DNA from: Exiguobacterium flavidum | Lineage (GTDB): Bacteria; Bacillota; Bacilli; Exiguobacteriales; Exiguobacteriaceae | Reading direction: 5' to 3' | NCBI RefSeq assembly: GCF_003344535.1 | Contig: NZ_QPKS01000008.1 | Span: forward strand, 82,370-146,369 | Length of the DNA: 64,000 bases | In this document: one piece after another, positions 63,237 through 64,000 of the stretch | Position numbering within the stretch: position 1 is the first letter of the stretch | Layout of the letters: every line of letters starts with the position of its first letter | The notes under the pieces: generated by a model | Told to the model about the DNA's origin: nothing | Seen by the model: the letters and a program-made list of their open reading frames with translations, nothing else | The model's database searches: none | Made by a program: the position numbers and the translations under genes

Positions 63237-64000
63237 AGGTTGCACAGATGGTTCAGTGAATAAAGTTTTTCGATATTTCATCCGGATGCTGTCCGTCTCT
63301 TCGCCGAACGTGATGATTTCACTCCGGTGGAGTAGCCTGTCCAGGATTGCCGTCGTCAGGGTGGGATCGCCCAAGAATTTACCCCACTCGTTCGGTCCTT
63401 TATTGGATGTGAGGATGAAGGCCGCATGATCATACATGTCATAGATGAACTGGAAGAAAAGGTGGGCTTCTTGCGGATCATAGGTCATGTACATGACATC
63501 GTCGATGATGATGAGGTCCGAGTCCACGATCCTTTTGTAGCGCGTCTCCGACTTCCTCAGATGATCGCGTGTCTTCAGGATGTAGATGAGATGCGTCATC
63601 GACACGAAGGACACTTGATGACCGTTGCTGATCGCATGGATGCCTAAGGCAATCGAGAGATGCGTCTTCCCGACGCCCGTCGGGCCCATCAGGATTAGGG
63701 TGAAGAATTCCCCCACCCAGTTCAACTCCTTCAGGACGTTCAGGTTCTTCTCCCCGAGCGCGTTCTGTTCTCGGATGTCGTAACTTTCGAACGTCTTCTG
63801 CTCGGGGAAGTCTGCCCATTTCATCAGGCGCTCGATGTTTTTCTGTTCCCTGCAGTCCAGCTCATACGTCAGAATCTCGTGTACGAGTTCATGATAGGTC
63901 CATCCCTTCAACTCCGCCTCCCGAAGGAGGCGAGGCAGCTCCTTCGCCGTCTCCGCGAGTCGGAGCGTCCTGCACTTGTCTTGCAGACCGCCGTACAGAT
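63234..64000 (-). CDS. istB: IstB-like ATP-binding protein of an IS21 element (partial, runs off edge)
   Basis: The frame is open from the right window edge: LYGGLQDKCRTLRLAETAKE at 63912-64000 leads directly into MKGWTYHELVHEILTYELDC, so the TTG at 63909-63911 is not the real start. Walker A is MGPTGVGKTHL, Walker B LIIIDDVMYM, then FILTSNKGPNEWGKFLGDPTLTTAILDRLLHRS. About 255 residues are visible out of a family length near 250-260, so nearly the whole protein is here and the 5' end lies only a few codons outside. istA is presumably further right. Confidence 0.93.
   Translation of the reverse strand, partial: LYGGLQDKCRTLRLAETAKELPRLLREAELKGWTYHELVHEILTYELDCREQKNIERLMKWADFPEQKTFESYDIREQNALGEKNLNVLKELNWVGEFFTLILMGPTGVGKTHLSIALGIHAISNGHQVSFVSMTHLIYILKTRDHLRKSETRYKRIVDSDLIIIDDVMYMTYDPQEAHLFFQFIYDMYDHAAFILTSNKGPNEWGKFLGDPTLTTAILDRLLHRSEIITFGEETDSIRMKYRKTLFTEPSVQP

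Overview
The window reads as a chromosomal segment of a low-to-moderate GC Gram-positive bacterium of the Bacilli, most like Exiguobacterium. This is inferred from Bacillus-type ribosome binding sites, a heme-only bacterial nitric oxide synthase, MoxR/DUF58 and CopC/CopD gene sets, Bacillus-type rho-independent terminators, a catabolite-response (cre) site and cell-surface lipoproteins. No rRNA, tRNA or CRISPR array was recognised. Most of the sequence is densely coding, and nearly every operon ends in a clear hairpin.

Layout. 1-6.5 kb: start of a CHASE3-type sensor, a YihY/BrkB membrane protein, a secreted M30-like metallopeptidase, a nitric oxide synthase overlapping a NUDIX hydrolase, and an APC amino-acid permease preceded by a small ORF. 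6.7-12.4 kb: a TM-helix-repeat channel-like protein and a heterodimeric ABC exporter pair, one half of which carries an in-frame TAG. 12.5-20.8 kb: a beta-glucan/oligoglucoside operon (binding lipoprotein, two permeases, GH1, secreted GH16) with an adjacent LacI regulator; both the operon and the regulator have near-identical palindromic operators. 21-25.2 kb: an Mg2+-type P-ATPase and an iron aromatic amino-acid hydroxylase. 25.2-26.6 kb: a decayed IS200/IS605-type element with a 5'-truncated tnpB and an intact right end (omega-RNA region).

27-32.6 kb: an ABC-2 exporter, an Ada-AlkC alkylation-repair operon, and copC-copD. 32.9-38.6 kb: a soluble PAS chemoreceptor, then DUF4129-MoxR-DUF58. 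An AbiE-type toxin-antitoxin islet sits at the 3' end of the DUF58 gene and is flanked by a duplicated DUF58 3' end. 38.6-45.4 kb: a copper-handling block (multicopper oxidase, CopB-type ATPase, lipoprotein) next to a two-component system.

45.4-58.9 kb: a complete Leloir operon (galK-galE-galT-galM-galR), divergent from a sugar ABC importer with GH43, GH2 and GH43 enzymes. Together they look like one galactose/arabinose-containing oligosaccharide uptake and catabolism locus. Neither sugar ABC system in the window has its own ATPase, so a shared MsmX-like ATPase elsewhere is likely. Both have a hairpin between the binding-protein gene and the permease genes.

59-64 kb: a frameshifted HAD phosphatase, an SH3-domain surface protein, a small membrane protein, an APH-like kinase, an AraC regulator cut at its N-terminus by an istB remnant, and a second IS21-type istB running off the window edge.

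All functional calls come from reading protein motifs without any database search.
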